From NCBI GenBank assembly GCA_000934455.1, contig KN885450.1, positions 54,731 to 85,815 of the forward strand: a DNA stretch of 31,085 nt, in the 5' to 3' direction. Shown piece by piece: positions 10,853 through 21,900 of this stretch. The DNA comes from Apostichopus parvimensis. Taxonomy: Eukaryota > Echinodermata > Holothuroidea > Aspidochirotida > Stichopodidae. The notes beneath the pieces are model-generated. The model saw only the letters and a program-made list of their open reading frames with translations, was not told the origin of the DNA and did no database searches. The translations under genes and the position numbers were made by a program. Positions within the stretch are counted from its first letter, which is position 1, and every line of letters starts with the position of its first letter.

Positions 10853-12730
10853 TAATAGCTATTCTAAGGCCATTACAGATTGGATAACCTCCCTTTGGTC
10901 AGCCTATCAGAGGTATGTTCAACAGCATCTACATATTCACAAGCAAACTGCATTTAGATTAAATCCTTAACCTGTATATTGTCTCATTAGTCAATTGACT
11001 ATATGCAAATGTATGTATGAAGGAAGAAAATGATGGGTGCAAGACAAACGGAGAGAAATCATCAAAAATAAAATGGTGAAATTTATACCTGGAGTTCCTG
11101 CCATGCAGCATAAACAACAAAGGTAAATAAAATTAAATCAAAATCATACAGAAGGAGAAAAGAATCATACAAATACACAAATAAACGGATGATTTTTGAG
11201 AATATATAGTAATATTGACAACATAACTCCATCAAAGGGAAGTAAGGGCCAATGAAAAAGGGTTATTTGACATTATTATAGAATAGCCTGTGACTGAAGA
11301 AGTAATGCAATACACCTGTTAAATATCTTGTAAACAGTGTGAATGTTCAAGGGTTGCCCAGTGGGCTCAGAAGGCTGAATGTTTCATCGGACAATGAAGC
11401 ATCATTGACCAGCCAAGAAGACAAACAGTGAAGCCTTACGTTACACTGACCTTAATATCAAAATAATCATCTTTGTTGTTGGGACATACAGTGAAGCTAT
11501 ACACCAGATTATACAGTCTTTGCATGATAAGATAAGACTACTCTATCAGATTTGTTATCACTTTTCATCTATTCTGATAGGTTCATCAAACTGACTGTAT
11601 TTAGAGAACAAACCTGTTAAGAACTGTGTAATCAAATTTAATGACTTACTGAAGTGTTTCCTACTGTAAAACGAAAAGCTTCATCAGGTATAACACCAAC
11701 TAACTAGCTGGACTAGAGTTTCACAATATTAGCTACTTGCTAACATATGCAAGAGTTTCAACATTCTACTAGTTAAAATCCTGTTTTCACTGGCATTTTC
11801 CTAGATTACCACACATATCGTTACTGTACAGTTTTGATTGCAGTGCGATAATATTTGCTTGTATTAAGCAGTTATAAAGGATTATCTTCAGTACTGTAGG
11901 TAGGGAAATGTTGGTAATTCTTGGACTGGCAATTATTAACAGAATATAATGTCTATTATTATTATTATTACTATGTATTTGATAGAGCACTCTACAAAAG
12001 ATCACATCTATAGATGTTCTTAATGCCTACTGGCAGTAATATGCCATTTTGTTTGTTTTAACTGGCAAATGGTAAGTCTGTAACACGTATCCTCCTTCTT
12101 TCTATATTACCATAGTTACTTACAGTGTACCTATTTGAATTACAGTATTGCTAGGCTCAGATGCAATGTGTTTGAAGAGTATACATGATTCTCAGAGAGA
12201 TCTCATCTGAGGATGTTTGATTCAGACCTGTCAAATGCAAATGAGATGAGTGAGGCTGGTTTGGGTAGGAATACTTCTACACATTCAAATTCAAACACTC
12301 AATGAATCTCTAGGGTTCTACATGAGAACAACCCTACATCACTGACATACAGAAAGATACATTAACAATTCAACAGCTAATATAAGTCATCTTTTCCAAG
12401 GAAGGTTTAGGAAACTTGGCCAAAACTCTGTATTTTTAAGGATTAATCACCCTAGGAGCCTATTGAAGGTCTACATTAAAAACGCACAGCTGCCAAAAAA
12501 AAATACTTATTCTATTTAGATGACTGCTCTTGAACACCACAGACAACAGAAGATGCTGTTCCTTACTTATTCAATGAATAAATTCAACACACAAAACATA
12601 TAGGCAGGAGTCAGTGTTAGCTTTCCATATATAGCGGGGGTTTCAGTTCATACTACTAGTAATCATGAATAAGCAGAGTTACTCATAGCATGCCACAGAT
12701 TGGAGCGTGGATTTTATTATTACGCAGATG

Positions 12731-13380
12731 CTTGATTAGTACTGACACTGATGCGTGTGATACTACAAATTACTAGCATTGTCAGTCAGATTATCTATAC
12801 ATCCATGTGTGATGAGTGTACTGCTGATCTGTGTGATGTATAACGTATTACTATAGCAATGAAATGTCATAGCATATATACACATGCTTGATGAATACTG
12901 AATATGTGATAATGCATATTACTAGCAATGTAGTACTAGCTCATAGGTAAGTTTGATGAGTACTAATGCTGTGTGTTATAATATTACATATTACCAACAA
13001 TGTTCTACTACTGTACAGTAGCTCATAGATAAATTTGATGAGTACTAATGCTGTGTGTTATAATATTACATATATTACAGTACTAACAATGTAATTGAAT
13101 AACATACATGTTTGATGAGTACTGATGCTGAGTGTTATGTTACATAACAATGTACTACTACTGTAGCTCATAGATAAGTTTGATGAGAACTGATGTTGTG
13201 TGTTATAATATTACATATTACCAACAATGTTCTACTACTGTACAGTAGCTCATAGATAAATTTGATGAGTACTGGTGCTGTGTGTAATAATATTACATAT
13301 ATTACAGTACTAACAATGTAATTAAATAACATACATGTTTGATGTGTTCTGATGCTGATCTGTGTGAATATGTACATCAT
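12731..13380. repeat. Satellite-like array: about 76-bp monomers in a 227-bp higher-order repeat
   Basis: TTTGATGAG-like starts fall at 12952, 13034, 13111, 13179, 13261 and 13338, with spacings 82, 77, 68, 82 and 77. The pattern therefore repeats every 227 bases as three distinct monomers A-B-C. Monomers A (12952, 13179) share TATTACCAACAATGTTC and TAGCTCATAGATAA. Monomers B (13034, 13261) share TATATTACAGTACTAACAAT. Older, more diverged monomers start near 12731, 12806 and 12886. Confidence 0.85.
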
Positions 13381-14902
13381 CTGCTTTTCAACTGTGTACT
13401 TGTAGAGTGATTATGCTATAGTTTGTGTCTTGAAATTCACATTAAAGTGGTTTTTACTCCTTGCCCAAGTCCCTTACCCTTTTTAAAATGTAGGCGAGTT
13501 TCTCCAAGATTTACCAGTTATCTTGCATGATACATATCTCAATAAAACTGCTACATGTTTTTTAACACTTTCTTCCATTACACTTCTAGTCTGATGAAGT
13601 CAATCTGAGTGTCAGAGACTACACAGGCAAAGTTACATTGGGCCTCCAACCCTTAAAAAGCAACTTCAAGATGTTACTTACACACTGCATATATGCTGAT
13701 GGCTGAATAGTTCTACTGAACATTGCTTGCAACTGCCAAAATGTGAACACAGTCCAATTAATTATTTTGCAAATGCAAAAGGCCCTGTAGAGGGCAACAA
13801 ATACTATTGTCCAGTGTGTTAGTATTTAACACATTTATAGGGACAACAAAGTAACCAGTTTTGAGAAGACAGGTAAACCAGGAAGCCAAGTACAGCTTGT
13901 AAAACAAAGCACATTAATCCAACTCTCAGCTTCGTAAGCTTTTTCTGTTGTTGAGACACAAACTATTGCAATTAACTCACATTATTTGTGTGATTGCATT
14001 GGACGTATCTTCCAAATCACCACCCGTGGACTCAACCAATAACTGCTTTTGTTTTACTTTTAAACTGAAACGATTGTGTAACCTTGGCAAGTAGTTCAAC
14101 TGTGTGACAGGATGTTATTAATTAATATCATCAACAATAGTGATTTCAATGTTCGGGGTGCGGTCTGATCAGTAATGGACATTAAGAAACAAAGACAGGT
14201 TGATGTATTACCCATGTATGGCATCACAAATTCTTGCACAATAAACTTATTCCAACTAGGAAGCCAAATGCCTCAGTGAATCCTTGCCAATTATGAAGAA
14301 TAAGCCATAAGATACAAGAATTCTAAGAGTTTAGAATGTTCTTATTACTAAAACTGATCGGCAAGAGTCTTTCACCTACTAATGGTATCTACACAACAAG
14401 TATGAACTGCAAGTAAGGTATGCCGAAGAATACGACTAAGTATCATACTTTTGACCAATGTTGACACAAAATCACCTTTGACCTCCACAGCAACACATTA
14501 GCTAAAATATGCAGCAAAAAATGACTTATCTTAACCTGATATTTGTAAAAAAAAAAAAAACATTTATAAAATAGCTTGAAACATATTTTGGAGAATACAA
14601 CATGAAAGGAAGCTACATATCAGGGTTTGCATTTTATTGTTACTTTCAGAAGACTGTGACAATAGGTTAAATACAACCATTTCTTTTGCACCCAATCACA
14701 TCTTCCTTGCTAATTAAATATATTGTGGTAGTTGTAATTATTTGTCATGAAAAATACTCTTGACAACTTTTCAATGAGCGTGGTGGCAAACTTGAAAAGA
14801 AATGAAAGCTATATGCTAGTGTTGCTTTAAGTGCTGTTCAGCATCTGTTGGCTCTAATCTTATGAATATGTGAAAATATTTCAAATTCTGTAATAACTTA
14901 AT

Positions 14903-14951
14903 GATGTACACAGTGTACACAGAGATGTACACAGAGATGTACACAGTGTAC
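14903..14951. repeat. Short tandem repeat GATGTACACAGA/GTGTACACAG
   Basis: Four closely spaced copies of GTACACAG, with the partly palindromic GTACACAGTGTAC at both ends. It is a small intronic array. Confidence 0.7.
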
Positions 14952-15857
14952 TGCTTCTTCTCTATAGTATGCCTCAACCGCATCATGTCTAAACAACATC
15001 CTCCTTTGGATCCAAAATGAAATTAAAGACACATTGCAGGTGTCTGTAATTAAATTTAAAGGAGATCCTGGAAACATTTTGCTCTCTGCCAGAAACAGGG
15101 AATGAAGTTCTTATCACTCATTCTCTTCAGCTTCCAAACATGAGTTCCCTCAAGGATAATAACATTTATTCTGATAGTTAAATAGTGCAGACCAGAGTAA
15201 CTAAGGAATGATGGAGCCATGACATAATTGTCTCTGGAAATTCAAGCCTTGAAATCTTCCAATTATTCTAAGAAGTTGCAATTCTAGGTCAAAATGTGGT
15301 TCATATTTACTACTCTTCTAAGTCTAACCAAAGTAATCTGAATAAAGATTTATGTGGGTGAACTTTTAGTTTTTAAAAACAGTAGACCCCAACATCAGCC
15401 TGACAGAAGAGCTGATAGATTCCTACACACATCTAATCATCTTCACTTCTAATGCTCTGCTTCACTTGATACACACCTGCCACGAACAGGAGCTTACAAG
15501 AAGTCACTCATCATTTTTTGTAAATACTTTCAACTTGACAGCCCTACATTTGACTTTATTGGTTGCAGACAACAGCAAATTGAAGACTGACTGAGACAAG
15601 AAGCATGGAAGTGTGGTGGTAATATTTCCATGAGACAAGCATGGAAGAAATGTTACAAAGGTACTCATCTAAGTAGTTTAGTGTTCCATATATTCAATAG
15701 GATATCCCACAGAAAACTCACACTTCTGTAAACAATGCCACATGAATGGCCCACAGAGGATCAAACAGATCAGTTGGAGAACAAGAAACCAAAACTACTC
15801 ACAGTCCTGAGAATCAACAGGGAACCACAGCTACCTAGGTGACCAATATAACAGAGC

Positions 15858-16343
15858 CACCCACTGAAGACAAAATTAACCCACCTCTGGGAAGGAGACC
15901 ACCAAGGACCAAACCCACCTCTGGAAGCAGTATGACGGGAAGTCCAACTAGGATCAAACCCACTTCTGGTTGTAAGACAACAGAATAACCCACCAAGGAC
16001 CAGACCCACCTCTGAAAGCAGGACAACAGAATGATCCACCAAGGACCAGACCCACCTCTGAAAGTAGGACAACAGAATGACTCACCAAGGACCAGACCCA
16101 CCTCTGAAAGCAGGACACCAGAATGACCCACCAAGGACCAAACCCACCTCTGGAAGCAGGACAACAGAATGACCCACCAAGGACCAGACCCACATCTGAA
16201 AGTAGGACAACAGAATGACCCACCAAGGACCAGACCCACCTCTGAAAGCAGGACACCAGAATGACCCACCAAGGACCAAACCCACCTCTGAAAGCAAGAC
16301 AACAGAATGACCCACCAAGGACCAGACCCACCTCTGGAAGCAT
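15858..16343. repeat. 46-bp minisatellite with a 138-bp (three-unit) higher-order period
   Basis: CCAAGGACCAGACCCACCTC with TGAAAGCAGGACAACAGAAT recurs about ten times. AAGGAC anchors lie at 15904, then (as AGGATC) about 15950, 15995, 16041, 16087, 16133, 16179, 16225, 16271 and 16317, all 46 apart. Three variants rotate: AAAGTAGGACAAC (16041, 16179), GCAGGACACC (16087, 16225) and GACCAAACCC (16133, 16271). This gives a 138-bp higher-order unit. On the minus strand no stop occurs in any frame over most of the array, which explains three overlapping long open frames. These are treated as artefacts of the repeat, not genes. It lies 37 bases inside the intron that follows the FEZ exon at 16485-16380. 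Confidence 0.92.
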
Positions 16344-16379
16344 AACCAATAGTATTGTCCCAAATAACATGTAAGTTAC

Positions 16380-16485
16380 CTTGTCCTACGTTGCCTTCTT
16401 CATAGTTTCCAGTTGCTAGTGATCTCTCCCTTAATGCCTGTAACTCTCTAGACATGCTAGACAATCTGTCCTCATCATCTGGGGG
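16380..16485 (-). CDS. FEZ: FEZ homologue, exon before the coiled-coil core (cut by the assembly gap)
   Basis: The frame reads PDDEDRLSSMSRELQALRER then SLATGNYEEGNVGQ, ending in phase 1 at donor CAAG|GTAACTTAC. It corresponds to the family segment around LLQEMQALTQTFNN..SYEG that directly precedes the coiled coil. The leftover G joins CT of the 8179 exon to give Ala. The 5' edge is uncertain: CCCCCAG|ATGATG could be a splice acceptor (entry phase 1), or the exon may continue into the N run that starts at 16486. The G/C homopolymer next to the gap is also suspect as assembly edge. Confidence 0.8.
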
Positions 16486-16535
16486 NNNNNNNNNNNNNNN
16501 NNNNNNNNNNNNNNNNNNNNNNNNNNNNNNNNNNN
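16486..16535. other. Assembly gap (50 N)
   Basis: A run of exactly 50 undetermined bases, probably a fixed-size placeholder between contigs. It abuts the FEZ exon at 16485, so exons coding for the acidic N-terminal half of the protein may be missing here. Confidence 0.95.
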
Positions 16536-17411
16536 ACGAAAATTACAGTAGGTCTATGTGAATAGCTTTTTACGCATGTAGATTTAAAAAAAAATAAGTT
16601 TAATGTCCTAAAGTACAGTAGTTTACACACGAATGTTGCGCCAAAATAACATTTACTGAAGCACGTGGTTAATTGGACCGCGAAAATTTTTGGCAACAGA
16701 AACTACTGATGGTAAGAATGCACATGTTACATTAGCAACTCTTAATGCAGAGAGAAGAAACATACTGTGAGCTGAAATATCCTGTTCAGGATCAGAGATG
16801 TTAGCTTCCCACAAAATTCATAGATTGTCTCCACTCATTAACATTTTCTGATCAAAACAATATTTCAAATATTACGTGATAGTCTAAGAAAATATGCAAG
16901 TGCCTCTTCGTTGTCAGAAGGTATGTATACGTACTGTACGTGACAAGGCCTAACGTTATGATATTGGAAAGCACACACATGATAGCCTATACCGCAAACC
17001 TCTACACATGGAAAGTGACTTTGCAAGTAATTGTTGTTAAACAACATACTCCGTGTTCATTGAGCACTACAGGTGCAAGAATTATCACAGACAATGGATA
17101 GGGACTATTAACCAATCAAATCACGGGAATGTTGGAAAAGCATCATTGTCTATTTTTAGCATGAAAATCTCTGTAACGGGGTGTTGTTAACCCTGAACCT
17201 TGCGGTTGATTGTTATGATATATTTATTTTCAAACAAATTCAATGATCTGTAGGAGTAGGAGAACTTTTGGTTCTTGTAAGAAGAAGTTGTGGTTTTTTG
17301 AAAAGAAATAATGAAAGATGTTCATTCAAAATGTGTTTTGTTGTGTTTTCCGTTGACCTAGTTGTGAGTGTGTATACTTGGGGTTTTTTCTCAAAAAAAG
17401 TTTTCGTCCCC

Positions 17412-17471
17412 GGGACGCAAGCAATTTGAAGAGTTTGCGTCCCTGGCCAAAACATTGCGTCCTGGACGCAG
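17412..17471. repeat. GGGACGCAA inverted repeat with an adjacent third copy
   Basis: GGGACGCAA (17412-17420) pairs perfectly with TTGCGTCCC (17435-17443) around a 14-base loop. A further TTGCGTCC-TGGACGCA pair follows at 17455-17470. It may be a hairpin or a relic of a small foldback element. Confidence 0.55.
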
Positions 17472-17879
17472 AATCCTGCATTCGTAACAATGCTGCTTAC
17501 CCTAGGCTAGGCCTAAAAAATAAAAAGACCCCTCATGCTCGATTTTTCTGAAAATCCCGGACGATTCATGGATCCGAGATACGCGCGTACTCCACGCGTC
17601 ACAATAGCGAAATATCACGCAACTACGTCAGTGGGTGGTAAAATCAGCTGAGCCCTGTACAAAGTCAATGAGACATCCTGAATCGAACTTTGCGACCAGT
17701 TTTATACATCGTTTTCTTCCAGCTGGCATATAAACTGAAATTATTTTATGGGCATTTTCTGAACATGTTAAGAATTTGCAACACGCGCGCCTCCAAAAAC
17801 GAGTAATTCGATTGTAAAACTCTTGGATAAACTCCTCAGTGTGTAACAAATAATGTTAGGCCACTGTGCGTACACGCAC

Positions 17880-17887
17880 TGACGTCA
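17880..17887. promoter_or_regulatory. Palindromic CRE (TGACGTCA)
   Basis: A full 8-bp cAMP-response element (CREB/ATF site), in CpG-containing sequence about 470 bases inside the putative first intron. A match this short can occur by chance; it gains weight from the second copy at 18739-18746. Confidence 0.3.
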
Positions 17888-17926
17888 CACCGAATCCATG
17901 AATCAACATTTTTTTTTTTTTTACTT

Positions 17927-18408
17927 GGCCTAGGCTAGCCTAGGCCTAACTGTACTTTTAAGAAACCCTGTTTTGTAAAATATTCTGAATATTAACCCAA
18001 CCAATTCATCAATATCTTCGCCCAACTGACTAATTTTGAATTGTGGTTTGGTGGGTATGACAGTTGATACCAACCTGTTCTTGATCACACCATGGGAATT
18101 TAAACGAAAAGCATCACTCCATCTTGGATAAATTGGCAAATTAACAATAGGTGGTCGGATACTGGGCGGCGGTTGAATACTGCGCACCTTACCCTAGGCC
18201 TAGCCATATGCCTAGCGAGTAACGTTGAGACTAACGTTAGCCTAGGGCCTAAGTATTATTAGGCTAGGCCTAACGTCAGGCGACTGGCTAGGTTTGTAAA
18301 ATTGAAAATGTGAATTTAGGCTTGTCAGAAAGGTAAACATGACTTTTAAATACTCACTTGATCCCCTCTGTGATCCTCCCAGCCTCCATTTTATGGCCTA
18401 GGCCTATG
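17927..18408. repeat. Clusters of the AGGCCTAGGCCTA motif
   Basis: Overlapping TAGGCCTAG/CTAGGCTAG strings occur at about 17927-17949, 18189-18275 and 18391-18405, with another at 17503-17515. They are imperfect, self-complementary and low in complexity. I associate such clusters with marine deuterostome genomes. No function is known to me. Confidence 0.6.
18358..18389 (-). CDS. Candidate first coding exon (MEAGRITEGI...), possibly of the FEZ homologue
   Basis: AAAATGG gives a good start context (A at -3, G at +4). Ten codons (MEAGRITEGI) plus two bases lead to a strong donor CAA|GTGAGTATTT. The exon ends in phase 2, while the FEZ exon at 16485 needs phase 1 input if its acceptor is CCCCCAG. 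At least one intervening exon is therefore required, and none was found outside the gap. Supporting context is the same strand, its position upstream of the FEZ exons and the CpG/CRE-bearing flank. No similarity to known FEZ N-termini can be claimed, and it could belong to another transcript. Confidence 0.35.
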
Positions 18409-18960
18409 TCGAAGACGGGAGCGGAAAGCCAGTAATCCAGTATTCATTCAGTAACTTGTCCGAAGCTTTGGAAGTTTAATTTGTAAATCAGGGAGCTGCT
18501 ACTCTAACAGCTCCCTGCATCATGCATGCAGTAGTATACAGTAGTAGTAGTACTACGTACAGCCGGCCTAGACATACCATTGGCTAATAGTATCACATGC
18601 CCTATGACATGAACTTGACATTGGTCAAATAACATATACATATGTATTTGTAGATAAGGTTTACAACATCAGACCAATCATAAGTCGACATGCAACGCTG
18701 GACGGCTGCCTCAGCCTAACCGGTCTGATCCGGAATCGTGACGTCAATTGTTTATCATTGACAAGAACCTAAATCTGCGCGTACCACCGATGCACAGCAC
18801 TAAGTATACAACCCTCTCACAATAATAATGTGTACAGTATAGTACAGTACATGTAAGCGTACAGTGTACGTCTAGCTAGCCTGTCACTAATGTTGTCAGT
18901 TGCTTTTGGCGCCAGGACCGAATCGAACGTACGACCGCGAAGCGAAAGGCACTATATTTT
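18390..18960 (-). promoter_or_regulatory. Putative promoter region upstream of the 18389 start
   Basis: This stretch has more CpG than the rest of the window (for example GACCGCGAAGCG near 18934). It contains a palindromic CRE (TGACGTCA, 18739-18746), an E2F-like TTTTGGCGCC near 18905 and a 10-bp hairpin (18489-18517). No canonical TATA at a fixed distance was identified. The role is inferred from its place before a minus-strand ATG exon. Confidence 0.35.
18489..18517. repeat. Perfect 10-bp hairpin
   Basis: CAGGGAGCTG (18489-18498) and CAGCTCCCTG (18508-18517) are exact reverse complements around a 9-base loop. There is no following T or A run, and its function is unknown. Confidence 0.6.
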
Positions 18961-21900
18961 ATTCCCAGTATTCTTGCGCGCAAACGGAACTTGTTATTAT
19001 TGCGTCTGATATCAAGTATAGTATTATATCATGACGGAAACCCGTGTTTCGAATACAGCAATTTATTAACAATTCGCTCAATGGAGTGTTTTCCAAATAT
19101 CATATGTTTCATCATAATGTGTTCATTTTTTCATTCGATGTTGCCCTCAGATAGTCCACGAAATAAAATTACGCTATCATATGCAGATATGACGCAAATA
19201 CATTTTTTTCCTAAAATATGATGTATATTATTGTCGTAATTTCGACGTAAATATCTTGGTAAAAATGGAACGTGAATAGGGCACTGGGTTAGAGTTAACA
19301 GTAATGTTATAATATTAAAGTAAACGTTATGCTCTTTTCTCCTGTTCAACCCCTCATCATCTTAATATACAAACAAATGACTAATCAATTAATTTTTGGT
19401 ATCAATGCATTGTAAATGTATGTGTTCCCGTTGTTGGCACTGGAATGTGGGGAGGGCTGTTTTGGCCGTTGACCCGTTGCTTTGTGGCTAGCTAGCTGGA
19501 CCACAGACTAGACGTATTCAAGTCTGTGAGCTGGACGTGACAAGTTTGTTTGAGGAGTTTGCCGGAGGAGTTTCCATGACTCGTTTAGCAATAATTAGTA
19601 AACTCGTCAAAGTATGCTGATGATCATGATAACTTGTCAGCTGTGGATTTGAAACTTCTCATGCGCCATAAACTAATCAATAAGGGTGATGACGAGTTTG
19701 AAAAGGAGCATGACAAGTTTCGCTGACTAGGAAACTCCATTTCCGTTAGCGATATCTCCATGACGAGTTTGCTTGACCAGTTATAGCCTCGTCAAGCATG
19801 GAAATGACGAGGATATGTTTTCTGTGAAGTTAATATAAGTTTTTCATCATTTCACAACTAAATTGAAAGCACAAAATATTTCATATGTCATGTAATACTT
19901 AATATGTCATATGTCGTGTCCGTACATGCAGGTAGTTTCCGTGGTCCCCAAAGGTTTCAGTCAACATTTTGTGTAGTTACCATTGCGAGTGGTATATACC
20001 TGTTTATTGCCAGTGTTCAATATCGCAAATGCAAATATTCATTATTACACTTGGTCAAAGTACTACAACCGCATACAATGAAACAAACAAAAATCATACG
20101 TTGCAGTATGCTGTGCTCTCGAACTACTGGTTTAGATTTGCTTTAATTAATCAAGATTGTGTTATGTCTGTATTATAAAGACGAGAAATCGAGCTCTACT
20201 GATTTATGTGCCAAGATATATGTTTTTTAGCAGTCCTCATTTATGGATAGATCATTTGTAAACATATATTTGTCTATGTCACATAATTCTTTTAATTAGC
20301 CTATTAATGGAACCTGGTAGGTGCTTAAGATAGAAAAACAGCAAAATACCGAGTTAAATGTTTCAGTTAAAAACTGCATTGAGCGATTACACCCCGAAAT
20401 GACTAGTATCGTCATCCGGCATAACTTTTAAACAATTTAGAAGTAAGAACTGCGAGGCGTCACAGTCAGTGCCATCTCGGATGGTCTTTTAATATTTCAT
20501 TTCCAGAAATGTATTCACAGTTTAAATGAAAATGCAGGAAATTATTGCACATAGGTAGAAATGAATGCTAACTAATTAAAACTAGTGAAAAGCTGTGATA
20601 TATGATACTGTAGAGTTGATTTTCAGTCGTTTTAATATAAAAGCCAAAGTAGTGATAAATATTGTAGCATAAACGCATCACCTTTAAAGTATTGGTCATA
20701 CTGTACCATTGTCTAAAGATTTTCTAGATAATGAAAGCTTCAACATACCTAGGAAGGGCTGACATACTTACTGTTTCGGGGGCAATGAAAGTACTTGTTA
20801 ATCACATGATTTGTACATGAAAATCATTAACAAACATTAAAAGATCGTGATATATGAAGAGAAGGGATTTCCCAATCGCTCTCATCCCCCTGATACAACT
20901 AACGAATAATGTGATGCCAAGGTAATCATTGATGTACTGAAAAGAGATGTGGCATATGTGACATCAGTTTTAAATACGAATCAGGTTTTCAAACGATGTG
21001 TAATAAGGAATTCTTTTCATTGCAGAACAAAATCTGGTTAGTCGACAGATAATCTCTATTCTGTTTAAATTTTGAGAGTATGAAACTGAATACAGTAAAT
21101 TTGAAATTGGATGTCCATTACCTAATCAATTATTACCTTATGACTGAAGTAAATGAACAGCTGTCATGGTTCATAAGAGGTATCAAAATTGTTGTTTTAC
21201 GTAACTAACAGTGACTTATTAGAAGAAAGTCATTAGCCATAAAGGGGAAATGCAGTTTAAAAGGTTTCTATTCTACCTTTGTGTAAAAGTTTGTGTTCCA
21301 TAATGTATACCTGTGAGAGAAAACAAATTAAAGCAAGAGACTAATAGTAGTTCAGTCAGATTAGAAGAAGAAAACACATTGAGGTACGTCATAACCATTC
21401 CTGCGATTAGTGATAAATCACGGTGGTTATTGTGCATTTATAAGAAATGGATTTCTGAGGGTTGATCTCCCTTCTCACTATACATACTTCAAGGGTGTCT
21501 AAAGCTCTAATATTAATGTTGACATGTCGTGACTAGGTTGTATCTCTTTTGTTGTAGGAATTAAATTTGAAACATCTGAGGTTCGTCAATTGAAGTTAAT
21601 ATTCTACTTAGCCTATTAAATCGTTCATTTAGTCAGTTCGTCGGATGCAACAAGATGCTCCATAGCACAGAAAGAATGTTAAAGCGTCTTATGACATGTT
21701 CACATCGCATCACATTTTTGACAATGCCAAATGATGTGGCATGTGATCCAGGGTATTCGGAGAGAAAGGAGTTATTTTAGTTGAGTTATTACAATTTACA
21801 TTCAAGTGTGGAATTGGCATAATGTTAACGACTTCATCAGAAAATAAACGATAATAGTCAGAAAACTACATTTTGCCCTCTCGATTGCAACCTCAATAAA

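Larger units (their letters stand above)
8180..16379 (-). other. Long FEZ intron (about 8.2 kb)
   Basis: Donor GGTAACTTAC at 16379 pairs in phase with acceptor TTTGGTCAG at 8180: G from one exon and CT from the next give Ala. The interior is AT-rich and holds three tandem arrays (10556-10852, 12731-13380 and 15858-16343), a short ATT run near 11957, a poly-A tract near 14549 and a small GTACACAGAGAT repeat (14903-14951). No further exon-like frames were recognised. Confidence 0.7.
16536..18357 (-). other. Region between the gap and the candidate first FEZ exon
   Basis: AT-rich sequence turning CpG-containing after about 17400. It holds the GGGACGC inverted repeats (17412-17471), a palindromic CRE (17880-17887), a T run near 17911 and AGGCCTAGGC clusters. 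A minus-strand frame 18187-17930 (85 codons, GTG rather than ATG at its head; starts PPPSIRPPIVNLPIYPRW) is open but lacks convincing splice sites and recognised similarity. It could be an unassigned exon or chance. Confidence 0.45.

Noticed and set aside
15770-16464. Long overlapping minus-strand frames (up to 209 codons) across the minisatellite
   Set aside because: They repeat a 46-bp unit that happens to lack stops in all three frames. Only the part from 16464 back to 16380 is real coding sequence, ending at a consensus donor.
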